Origin: an uncultured Pseudomonas sp.
Lineage (GTDB): Bacteria > Pseudomonadota > Gammaproteobacteria > Pseudomonadales > Pseudomonadaceae
Reading direction: 5' to 3'
Assembly (NCBI GenBank): GCA_943914515.1
Contig: CALUCI010000056.1
Coordinates: 1-26,458 of the forward strand
DNA length: 26,458 nucleotides
In this document: one piece after another, positions 12,341 to 19,444 of the stretch
Numbering within the stretch: the stretch's first letter is position 1
Layout of the letters: each line of letters starts with the position of its first letter
Notes under the pieces: generated by a model
The model's database searches: none
Told to the model about the DNA's origin: nothing
What the model saw: the letters and a program-made list of their open reading frames with translations, nothing else
Translations under genes and position numbers: made by a program

Positions 12341-15300
12341 TCACCAGTTGGCTTGAGTGCCGTGGGCGATATCGTGGGTCAGGGTTTCGAGCAGCCGGCG
12401 GCTGTCGCGCTCGAACTGCTCGCGCAGGCGGTTGGCTTCGATCAGGTAATCGCCTTCGCTCATCTGCTGCTCGGCCGCCGTCAATTGCGCGCTGGCCTGC
12501 TCCTGCAACTGCCCGAAGTCGGCGGCATAGCGCAGACGCAGGCGGTCCGACCAGAACGGGTAGAGCGGCTCGCCGGTCGAGGTTTCAGCCAGCAGCGCGT
12601 CGCGACCGCCAGGGAGCCTGGGGTTCAGACCGAGCAAATGGTTGCGCAGTTGGTCCATCCAGGCGTTGTCCAGATGCTGCAGCAGACCTTCGGCGTGCAC
12701 TGTCTGCACTGCCTCTGCGTGGGTCGGTGCAGCATCCATCGGCACCTCGACCGGGTCGCAGACCCGCTGCAAGGTCCACGCCCGCACAGTTTCGTACTCC
12801 AGCTCGTCGAGATCCGGAAAGCGTGTGTTCAAGGCATCGGTCACAGCGCCGAAGCGGATGCTGGCCACCGACACGTCGAGAATCCGTTCGGTCTGCAACT
12901 GCGGCGTGGCCAGTCCCGCGGCACTGTCCAGATTGGCGGTCAGTTCGAAGAAGAACAGGTCCCGGGCTTCTATCGAGGTTGCCATCTGCCGTCCCAACGG
13001 GCTCGCGTCCAGCCACCGCAGCATCATCTGGTAGCGGCGCCGGGCGGCCTGCGGTGCTGCCAGATTGGTGGGTGTTTCACTCAACTGGCGCAGGTTGCGC
13101 CGGTACTGCAACGGCAATGTGCGGCTGAGGCGCTGCCAGCACGCGAGGGTGTGCGCGTCGGCACCGTGGAGCATCGTTGAATAGTCGTCCTCCGAGACCA
13201 GCAGGTCGACGCCGGTTTCCTCGAAGTGCGCTTCGATGCGGTCGACCGTCTGCGGGTTGAGCGGGTTGTGTTCAAGGCTCAAGGCTTGCTGGGTCTGCAG
13301 GTTCAGGTTCAGGTTCAGCGGCTCCGGCAGGGTGGTGATCATGTTGGCGGAGAGGTCGACGCTTTCCAGATCCGGCAACTGATCGAGCCCGGCAGGAAAC
13401 TGCTGGATGTTGGTATCGAACAGGCTGAGTTCGCGCAGTTCCAGCAACTGGCTGACATCCGGTGGCGTACCCAGCGGGTTCCCCGAAAGGGTCAGGGTCT
13501 CCAGCGCCGGATACTCCTCGAGGATGGCCTGGGACTCGGCATTCCAGGTGATGTGGTTGTCGCTGAGGTCCATCACCGTCAACTGTTCGCCCAGTCCTAT
13601 CGGCAGTTGCTCCAGTTGCATGGCATTGGCCCACAGGCAGCGCAGCAACGGGAACTGGCTCGCCAGCCCGTCAGGCACGCTGCGCAACGGATTACTGTTG
13701 AGGATCAGTTCGTCGACATGGCCGAAGCCGTCGTCCAGGTGGGGGAAATTGGCGAAATCCTCGTTGCTCAGGCCCATGCCTGACAGGTTGAGCACCCGAT
13801 GATGCGGGTCCATTCGCCGCCAACTGCGCAGCAAGGCATCCTGCACTTGCAACCGCACCGGGCTGCTTCCCACCCACTGGCCCAGGACCATGCGCAGGTA
13901 TTCCAGGCGCTGTTCAAGCGCACGCAGTTCGAGGTGGGGCTGGCGGCCCATGGCGTTCCATTCGTCGATCCGGGATCGTGCGCTTTCTTCGTTGCTGTAG
14001 GGGTAGAGCCGCTGGTAGCGGCTGATCAGATTGCAGGCCGGCGTGCGCGCGGGCGGGTACGAAAGCGGACGGTCACTGCCACCCAGCAAGCCGCCCTCGC
14101 GGGTCCAGCCGCCGGTGCTGCCGGACCAGATATGGCTGAGGGTCGATTGCCGGTTGAGATGGGCGCGTTCGGCGATCCAGCCCTTGAGCGACAGGCTATC
14201 GCCGTTGAACTCGGGCATGGCCTGAGCCAAGGCGGCGAAGAAGTCCTGACGGGTTTCCTGGGCAAATCCATCGACCACTGCGCGATAACCACCCTCGACC
14301 TTCAGGATCAACCGCGAGTCGAGCGCATGGCGGTCGCCGACGCTCTCCAGGGTCGGACCGGAGTGGTTACCGGCGCGCAGTTCCAGGCGGGTTTGTGCCG
14401 GCCAGCGCGGTTCTGCGGTCAGGCTGGTCATGATCAGGCGCTCGCTTGCGGGGGAGATGCGTTCAGGGCGGTACATCCCTTCGCACACTCGCTGCAGCGG
14501 GTCTTCGCTCGCCGCGTCGCCGCGCAGGCGTTGCAAGGTGTCGAACAACCCACGCGGGGCCGGTTGCCGCTTGAGGTAAACGTCGAGCAGCGCGTCGCGG
14601 CTGATTCCGGCCACCTGGCTGGCGACCTCCAGTTCCTCGTCGCTGTATTGCTCCACGCTATGGCCGATGCGCCGCAGCAGCGTCTGCCGGGTCCAGCCAG
14701 CGGGCGACTCATGACTGCCCAGCCAGGCGCCTTCACCGTTGTGCTCCAGGCTGACCCGATGGGCCTTGGGGTCGGAGGGGTGGGCGATTTCCCAGCGTTG
14801 GCCATCGGCATGCGGCGTGACCTCGTAATACGCGCCGTCCACCGGCAAAAAGTGCCGATCGCCGGCCACCCACTGGCCCGCGGCATTGCGCGTGGCACCT
14901 TGCGGCAACGCCACCTGCCGCGGGGTCAGATCGCCGTTCCACAGGCGCGGCGTTCCATCGGCACGCAGGACTTCGATGAACTTGCCGCCAAACCTGGCGG
15001 CGTAGCGCAGGGCCACGCCTGTGCCGGCGGCGGCGGCCACATCCAGCGCCACCGCCTTGACGTGGCCCAGCGCGGCATCGATATCACCGACCCGCCAGGC
15101 CTGCACGCCTTCATACACCTCATCCAGGAGCTGCACGACGAAGATCGCCGCCATCAGTTGCCCGGCCGCCGGGATGAAAAACGCCGCGATCCCGAGCGCG
15201 TCCAGCCCCAGCGATTCCCAATAGTGCAGGCGCTGCTGGCGGGCGGTTTCATCGGCATCGGCGCTGGGCACGGCAACATGCCGCGCCTCGTTGAGCAGGC

Positions 15301-16444
15301 GACGGTGATGGCGATCACGCAGGTAGCGAAACAATTCGTCGTCGATGGGCGAGTCGGCCCAGTGCAGGCTGCAGCCCGGCACCGGCGTCCACAGCGTGCG
15401 CTGATCGGCCGCCCGTGTGTCGCCGGTCAGGTTGTGTTGCAGGACGCTGGCGAAATGCTCGCGCTTGTCCAGTTGAATGAACTGCATGAACTGTTCGCGG
15501 AAGGCCGGTTCGCACAGTCGCCGCAGCAGCGCGTCCTGGCATGCCGCGATGCTCTCGTGGCGGGTCAGGGCGCCGTCTTCGAGGCCTGGCAGGTGGAGCA
15601 ATACCGCCGGCGAGTTCTCTCGCGGGGAAATCAGCGTGGTATCGAGCACATCGACGTCGAACAGGCTGAAGCGGCGGCAGTGGGGTTGACTGGCGGGATC
15701 GTCGGCCTCGATCAGTTCCAGCAGTCGCTCGCCGTCATCACGCAGCGGCTGATGCAGTTGGCCGATGGCAAGGTCGAGGCGCATCTGCGCCTTGAGGGCA
15801 AGAACCGTCAGGTGCCGCACCTCGACGCGGCTCAGCACCTCGTTGAGGTGGGTCTGGTAACGCGCACCCAGGTCCAGCGTGTGACAGTGCTCGGCGAACT
15901 GCGCGGCGCTGAACGGCAGCGCCTGGTAGTGATAGCGCGGGTAACCGTTGTGCGAGCCGACCGTGAACTCGCCGCTGATCGCCACGCTTTCCGGCTGCCA
16001 CTCCATTTCCAGCGGAAAATTCTGCAACGCGGCCTGAAGCAGCGGTTCGGCGCGGTAGTTGACCTCGGTTTGCAGGGCCGACCATTCCCAGTCGCGACTG
16101 AAGCGGACCAGCTTCATCTGCTGCACATCGCCTTCCAAAGCGAAGGTCGAACGCAGATGAGTACTCAACTGGGCGCTGGCGAACTCCACCGCCGTTTGCA
16201 GATCGCCCATCGCCTGCGCCAGTGCAATGCTGGCACTGCGACAGCTCGCGAGCGCCAGGAGGATGTTGTCGCGTTGTTCCGGCAAGGCGTTCTGTAGCCA
16301 GTCGCGATTGCCGATATCGTCAAAATGACGCAGTTGCGCCAGTTGTGCGGGCTTCAGCTGATCCACCCAGCCAGGCAGGCGCTCTTTGATCAGCGGTTGA
16401 TGGTCGTCGGTGGGGAAGGCAACCGCGGTAATGGTATCCGGCAT
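12341..16444 (-). CDS. Large DUF6543 (dermonecrotic toxin-like) leucine-rich-repeat protein lacking a NEL active site
   Basis: Protein of 1367 residues belonging to the Pseudomonas group annotated as dermonecrotic-toxin-domain or NEL-type ubiquitin ligase proteins. Residues 10-400 look like the DUF6543 region (HQPLIKERLPGWVDQLKPAQL near the start). A hydrophobic pair (about 412-445 and 460-480: GIAAFFIPAAGQLMAAIFVV) matches the putative membrane-inserting segment of these proteins. Leucine-rich repeats run from about 884 to 1062 (ELILNSNPLRSVP, VMDLSDNHIT, TLTLSGNPL, ELSLFDTNIQQFP, SVDLSANMITTLP). The C-terminal 290 residues are helical, but I find no C-x-D catalytic motif of NEL ligases. No signal peptide. 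ATG at 16444 has GGAG about 10 bases upstream. No secretion genes are nearby. Role as effector or toxin is inferred. Confidence 0.92.
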   Translation of the reverse strand: MPDTITAVAFPTDDHQPLIKERLPGWVDQLKPAQLAQLRHFDDIGNRDWLQNALPEQRDNILLALASCRSASIALAQAMGDLQTAVEFASAQLSTHLRSTFALEGDVQQMKLVRFSRDWEWSALQTEVNYRAEPLLQAALQNFPLEMEWQPESVAISGEFTVGSHNGYPRYHYQALPFSAAQFAEHCHTLDLGARYQTHLNEVLSRVEVRHLTVLALKAQMRLDLAIGQLHQPLRDDGERLLELIEADDPASQPHCRRFSLFDVDVLDTTLISPRENSPAVLLHLPGLEDGALTRHESIAACQDALLRRLCEPAFREQFMQFIQLDKREHFASVLQHNLTGDTRAADQRTLWTPVPGCSLHWADSPIDDELFRYLRDRHHRRLLNEARHVAVPSADADETARQQRLHYWESLGLDALGIAAFFIPAAGQLMAAIFVVQLLDEVYEGVQAWRVGDIDAALGHVKAVALDVAAAAGTGVALRYAARFGGKFIEVLRADGTPRLWNGDLTPRQVALPQGATRNAAGQWVAGDRHFLPVDGAYYEVTPHADGQRWEIAHPSDPKAHRVSLEHNGEGAWLGSHESPAGWTRQTLLRRIGHSVEQYSDEELEVASQVAGISRDALLDVYLKRQPAPRGLFDTLQRLRGDAASEDPLQRVCEGMYRPERISPASERLIMTSLTAEPRWPAQTRLELRAGNHSGPTLESVGDRHALDSRLILKVEGGYRAVVDGFAQETRQDFFAALAQAMPEFNGDSLSLKGWIAERAHLNRQSTLSHIWSGSTGGWTREGGLLGGSDRPLSYPPARTPACNLISRYQRLYPYSNEESARSRIDEWNAMGRQPHLELRALEQRLEYLRMVLGQWVGSSPVRLQVQDALLRSWRRMDPHHRVLNLSGMGLSNEDFANFPHLDDGFGHVDELILNSNPLRSVPDGLASQFPLLRCLWANAMQLEQLPIGLGEQLTVMDLSDNHITWNAESQAILEEYPALETLTLSGNPLGTPPDVSQLLELRELSLFDTNIQQFPAGLDQLPDLESVDLSANMITTLPEPLNLNLNLQTQQALSLEHNPLNPQTVDRIEAHFEETGVDLLVSEDDYSTMLHGADAHTLACWQRLSRTLPLQYRRNLRQLSETPTNLAAPQAARRRYQMMLRWLDASPLGRQMATSIEARDLFFFELTANLDSAAGLATPQLQTERILDVSVASIRFGAVTDALNTRFPDLDELEYETVRAWTLQRVCDPVEVPMDAAPTHAEAVQTVHAEGLLQHLDNAWMDQLRNHLLGLNPRLPGGRDALLAETSTGEPLYPFWSDRLRLRYAADFGQLQEQASAQLTAAEQQMSEGDYLIEANRLREQFERDSRRLLETLTHDIAHGTQANW
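13298..13318. repeat. Hexanucleotide tandem repeat inside the LRR region
   Basis: Three and a half copies of GTTCAG lie in tandem (CAG, then 13301-13318). On the coding strand they give LNLNLNLQ at residues 1044-1050 of the toxin-like protein. In-frame slippage would change the spacing of the last repeat by two residues per unit. Confidence 0.8.
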
Positions 16445-16505
16445 GGCGTGTACTCCGTTGAAGGGAGCGCAAGCACACCGTTTTCGCCGCCGTCGGCGGT
16501 GGCAA

Positions 16506-16520
16506 ATAGTTATCTATAGT
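16506..16520. promoter_or_regulatory. AT-rich divergent promoter with phased direct repeat
   Basis: ATAGT-TATCT-ATAGT is a direct repeat with a 10-bp period in an A/T-rich island between the toxin-like gene (start 16444, -) and the small gene (start 16555, +). TATAGT at 16515-16520 is a plausible plus-strand -10. A CCGCCG/CGGCGG palindrome is at about 16488-16500. One turn of spacing suggests a regulator site, but no known consensus matches. Confidence 0.35.
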
Positions 16521-16554
16521 TTCAGAAACCCGTCACCTGCAGAGGTATGAGCCA

Positions 16555-16749
16555 ATGGCGTTGATCAGCCGTGAAGTCTGGTGGTTCGAGCCGCCCCGTC
16601 CCGGGCAGACAGAAGCCGACCTGCACTGGGGCTTTCTGGAGATCCACAGCGACAGGACCATGCGTTTCGTCGACGAGCGCCCGACCGACCAGCAGATGGC
16701 CGAGCGCAAGAGTTGCCGCAACTTCCCCGAGGCCGATGATCCAGCCTGA
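16555..16749 (+). CDS. Small uncharacterised 64-residue protein
   Basis: Sequence begins MALISREVWWFEPPRPGQ and continues through WGFLEIHSDRTMRFVDERP to a charged end (CRNFPEADDPA). Coding is supported by G/C at nearly all third positions, an AGAGG ribosome site about 10 bases upstream of ATG, an AT-rich promoter-like stretch 35-50 bases upstream and a hairpin directly after the stop. It has no signal peptide or membrane segment and is rich in Trp, Glu, Asp and Arg. No family is recognised. It is divergent from the toxin-like gene, with 110 bases between the two starts, which may or may not mean shared control. Confidence 0.7.
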   Translation: MALISREVWWFEPPRPGQTEADLHWGFLEIHSDRTMRFVDERPTDQQMAERKSCRNFPEADDPA

Positions 16750-16750
16750 A

Positions 16751-16775
16751 CCGCGTGTTTCTGGAGAACACGCGG
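16751..16775. terminator. Bidirectional hairpin ending the polysaccharide operon
   Basis: CCGCGTGTT (16751-16759) and AACACGCGG (16767-16775) form a perfect 9-bp stem with a 7-base loop. It begins one base after the small gene's stop and ends one base before the YdjC-like gene's stop, so it probably terminates both. No clear T-tract. Confidence 0.6.
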
Positions 16776-16776
16776 C

Positions 16777-17544
16777 TCAGTGCCCGGCAAGCACCCGGTA
16801 ATCCACCCGCGGCACGCGCTGCAGCCGCTGCTCCAGTAAACCCGCCAGCGATTCGCCCGAGCCCAGATACGCATCACCGAAGTCATGGCTACCCAGCGCA
16901 CTGGGGTGCGCCACCACTTCCAGAAGCCCGTGCGCCGGAGCCAAACCGTCGCGCAGGTCGACCGGGGTGCAGACGTAGTCGGCGGTAGACCCCGCCAGTT
17001 GCCGCAGACGCCGGTTGAGCAGGGTCTTGAACAGGCGTTTGAGCGGGCCGATGTTGTGCCCGAGGTTGCGCGCCAGACGCACCGGCACACCTTCGCTGGC
17101 GGCAAAGCGGGCGACGATCTCACCGATCGGCCAGATGTTGTGCACGTGCTGGTGCGAGTCCAGATGGCTGGGCAGCAGCCCCAGGCTCAGGCAGTGCTGC
17201 CACTGCGCGAGCAGTTCCTGCTCCACCGCCTGCCGGGCACGGCGCCCGAGCCAGAGGCTGTTGCGCGGCAACCTGAAGGCAAATTCGCCGGCGCTGTTGC
17301 AGAACGCCGGCTGTTCAAGAATGGCTGTGCTCAACGGCCGGCCATGGCTGAGGTTGAAGTGCAGACCGACCCGTCCGCGCAGCGCGGGCAGCCGGGCCAG
17401 GGAACAGGCAGCGCCGAAAGCCGGCATGTTGGCCATGGCCGTGGCCGAACTGATCAGGCCGGCATGAAAGGCCCGCAGAATGACCGCGTTGACGTGCTCG
17501 CTGAGGCCGAAATCGTCGGCGTTGACTATGACCTTGAAGGACAT
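16777..17544 (-). CDS. YdjC/ChbG family carbohydrate deacetylase
   Basis: Metal-dependent deacetylase of 255 residues, family size about 250-290. Characteristic elements are VIVNADDFGLSEHVN with Asp10-Asp11, GLHFNLS with His62, and LDSHQHVHN with His131, His133 and His135; these would hold the metal and catalytic residues. ChbG removes an acetyl group from chitobiose-type sugars; here, at the end of an exopolysaccharide operon, a sugar or oligosaccharide intermediate is the likely substrate. It has no signal peptide, so it should act in the cytoplasm. The start ATG at 17544 is supported by AGGAG 8 bases upstream and by the conserved N-terminus; the open frame upstream is a shadow of the previous gene. 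It overlaps the end of the FemAB-like gene by 19 bp. Confidence 0.93.
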   Translation of the reverse strand: MSFKVIVNADDFGLSEHVNAVILRAFHAGLISSATAMANMPAFGAACSLARLPALRGRVGLHFNLSHGRPLSTAILEQPAFCNSAGEFAFRLPRNSLWLGRRARQAVEQELLAQWQHCLSLGLLPSHLDSHQHVHNIWPIGEIVARFAASEGVPVRLARNLGHNIGPLKRLFKTLLNRRLRQLAGSTADYVCTPVDLRDGLAPAHGLLEVVAHPSALGSHDFGDAYLGSGESLAGLLEQRLQRVPRVDYRVLAGH

Positions 17545-18692
17545 TCCCGGGCTCCTGTGACGTGAGGGCGTTGCGGCGCGCTTGCGGCGTTTCTGGCGGG
17601 TGACGGCGCTTGGCTTGAGCGTAGCCACGGTTTGATCCGGCGCCACAGTCGCAGGGCAAGGCCAAGGCAGATCCCCGACGGGCGCCAACTGTAGAAGCTG
17701 TAGCGCAGGTGTTCGATCTGGCCGGTCATGCGCTCGTGCAACTGGTGGCTGGAGTTTTCCAGGCTGACCCGCGAGGCATCGATCCACTGCCAGCCTTCGT
17801 CCAGCCCCCAGTCGATCCACTCCTGCAACAGCACGCGGCCGCTGCCCAGCTCGGCGTACTGCGGCAGAAACGCCAGGTTGTAGTCATACAGCCGGCCATG
17901 TTCGAGCAGCCCAAGGCGGTAGCTGATGCAGCGACCGTCGAGTTCCAGCAGCACCAGGCGCAGGTGCCCCTCGCCAGCCAGGGCGGCCAGCGCCTGGTTC
18001 ATCCAGGCGCGCGAAGCCGTGCTGCTGAAAATGCCCACGCCGTCGTCACCTTTCCAGCTCGCGTCCTCGACCTGGGCAATGCGCTGCAGCAGCGCGGTGA
18101 TGTTGTCGGCATCGGCGACCACGCGGCGGATCAGCGCACCACAGGCGGCGATCCGCTTGCGTGCGCGGCGCAGCTTGTAGCGCGGATCGCCGCTGACCTC
18201 CTGGCGGTCGGCGTCGCTGATCCGGTGCACCGGCACCTGGCAGGCGCGGCGGCGCTCGTGGGTCGAACTGCGCGGGTTCCAGCGCTGCAGCCAGGCATCG
18301 TCCGCGGTGATTTCATTGAGTTGCAGCAGCGCGTGGGGCAGGTGCCGGCGAATGGCGCGCAGCACCTGTGGCGCGTCGGCTCCGGGCAGATCGGCCAGCA
18401 GGCCGATACGGTCGCTCAACGGGTAGCCGAGATGGCGCAGCACCGTGAAATTCAGCGGCCAGGCGCGCAGCGGCATGCGCACCAGGGGCAGGCACAGGCA
18501 CAGCCGCTCGCGGTCGAAGCCGAGCAACAGGTGCAGGCTCTGCCCTGGTGGCAGTGCGGCCGCTGCCGCGCGCAACCAGCCCAGGCCATTGAACGGCGTG
18601 GCCTGGGGCAGGCTCTGGCGCAGCGCTTCATAGGCCTGCGCCGGAAACCCGGGGTCGTCCAGCGAGGCCAGCCAGCTCAAACGTAGGGTCAT
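17526..18692 (-). CDS. FemAB/CelD-type GNAT acyltransferase (Acetyltransf_6-like)
   Basis: Cytosolic acyltransferase-fold protein of 388 residues resembling COG5653 (CelD/BcsL; GNAT domain of Acetyltransf_6 type). Two GNAT-like halves are suggested: residues about 1-145, and 150-345 containing DPRYKLRRARKRIAACGALI and a core with LRLVLLELDGRCISYRLGLLEHGRLYDYNLAF then YAELGSGRVLLQEWIDWGLDEG. The latter pattern is usual for this family in exopolysaccharide gene sets. The C-terminal 30 residues are Pro/Ser/Arg-rich and probably disordered. ATG at 18692 is one base after the stop of the preceding GNAT gene, and its own end overlaps the YdjC gene. It presumably acylates a sugar in the polysaccharide pathway; donor and acceptor are unknown. 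Confidence 0.9.
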   Translation of the reverse strand: MTLRLSWLASLDDPGFPAQAYEALRQSLPQATPFNGLGWLRAAAAALPPGQSLHLLLGFDRERLCLCLPLVRMPLRAWPLNFTVLRHLGYPLSDRIGLLADLPGADAPQVLRAIRRHLPHALLQLNEITADDAWLQRWNPRSSTHERRRACQVPVHRISDADRQEVSGDPRYKLRRARKRIAACGALIRRVVADADNITALLQRIAQVEDASWKGDDGVGIFSSTASRAWMNQALAALAGEGHLRLVLLELDGRCISYRLGLLEHGRLYDYNLAFLPQYAELGSGRVLLQEWIDWGLDEGWQWIDASRVSLENSSHQLHERMTGQIEHLRYSFYSWRPSGICLGLALRLWRRIKPWLRSSQAPSPARNAASAPQRPHVTGARECPSRS

Positions 18693-18693
18693 C

Positions 18694-19383
18694 TCAGGCC
18701 ACCCCGACCGGCGCGGCCACCGTCACCGGCTTGCGCAAGGCGTCCAGGCGCGAACCGCTGTAGCGGCTTTGCCGATAGAACTTCCAGCGCCCGAACAGGC
18801 AGTACACGTGGGTGACGCGACCCTGCTCGACATAGCCCATGCGCAAGTGCAGCTTGAGCGCCGGAATGTTGTGGCTTTCGCAGACATCGACGACCTTGTC
18901 GCAGCCCTGATTCTGCATGGCTTTCCACAGGTCCAGCTGCAGGTCTACCGACAGCGTGGTGCCCCAGTATGCACGGGTCAGTTCGCCGCCGAACTCGAAG
19001 AACTCACCCTGGTTGACCGGGAACCAGCAGCCATAGAAGTGGTGGTCATGGTAGTCACGCGACGAGCCCCAGATGAACGCCACCACATGGCCCTCGGGGT
19101 CGCGATGGATGATCCCGGTGTGGCCTTCGCTGACCAGCTCGCGCATGGTCTCCAGGCGGTCGCCGAAGTAGCGGGCGAAGGCGTGAATGTTGTGCAGGGT
19201 GGTCAGCTCGCTATGGGTCGGTGTACTGGGCTTGAGGTTGTGCGGCGGCACCGGGCTGACCAGGTCACGCTCCATCCAGAGCAGTTCCCAGTGATAGAAC
19301 AGGTAGTGCCGCAGGGCAGTGTGGAGGGTCGAGCGCAGTCCTTTGTGCCTGATGTGGTTGTGGATACGGGTCAGTACACGCAT
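18694..19383 (-). CDS. GNAT family N-acetyltransferase
   Basis: Protein of 229 residues. The GNAT fold is suggested by HVVAFIWGSSRDYHDHHFYGCWF, then ELTRAYWGTTLSVDLQLDLWKAMQNQGCDKVVDVCESHNIPALKLHLRMGYVEQGRV, where the N-x-P-A-L-x-L-H-L-R-M-G-Y element is the classical motif B; the acetyl-CoA loop (R/Q-x-x-G-x-G/A) is degenerate. An N-terminal 45-residue extension (RIHNHIRHKGLRSTLHTALR) is basic and amphipathic and may touch the membrane. ATG at 19383 has GGAGG 6 bases upstream. It sits between the glycosidase-like and FemAB-like genes and probably modifies a repeat-unit sugar; substrate unknown. Confidence 0.9.
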   Translation of the reverse strand: MRVLTRIHNHIRHKGLRSTLHTALRHYLFYHWELLWMERDLVSPVPPHNLKPSTPTHSELTTLHNIHAFARYFGDRLETMRELVSEGHTGIIHRDPEGHVVAFIWGSSRDYHDHHFYGCWFPVNQGEFFEFGGELTRAYWGTTLSVDLQLDLWKAMQNQGCDKVVDVCESHNIPALKLHLRMGYVEQGRVTHVYCLFGRWKFYRQSRYSGSRLDALRKPVTVAAPVGVA

Positions 19384-19416
19384 GGTTGCCTCCGCAATCG
19401 GGCATGACGCTGGGAT

Positions 19417-19444
19417 TGGCGCGCGCGGTTCAAGACGCGCGCCA
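19417..19444 (-). other. Hairpin over the glycosidase-like gene's stop codon
   Basis: TGGCGCGCG (19417-19425) and CGCGCGCCA (19436-19444) form a perfect 9-bp GC stem around a 10-base loop that holds the stop codon (19430-19432). This is the widest junction in an otherwise overlapping operon (46 bp). Without a T-tract it is more likely an RNA-stability or attenuation element than a terminator. Confidence 0.5.

Noticed and set aside
15530..15545. A Cys-Gln-Asp motif at residues 302-304 of the LRR protein as a NEL active site
   Set aside because: NEL catalytic motifs lie C-terminal to the leucine-rich repeats, whereas this one is about 580 residues before them.
13799..16297. An 832-codon open frame on the plus strand opposite the LRR gene
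   Set aside because: It is the mirror of a high-GC coding strand. The minus-strand frame has recognisable leucine-rich repeats and a ribosome site; the plus product is composition noise with no domains.
17545..17820. A 92-residue N-terminal extension of the YdjC-like protein
   Set aside because: It lies inside the FemAB-like gene, has no family match, and the conserved N-terminus with AGGAG begins at 17544.
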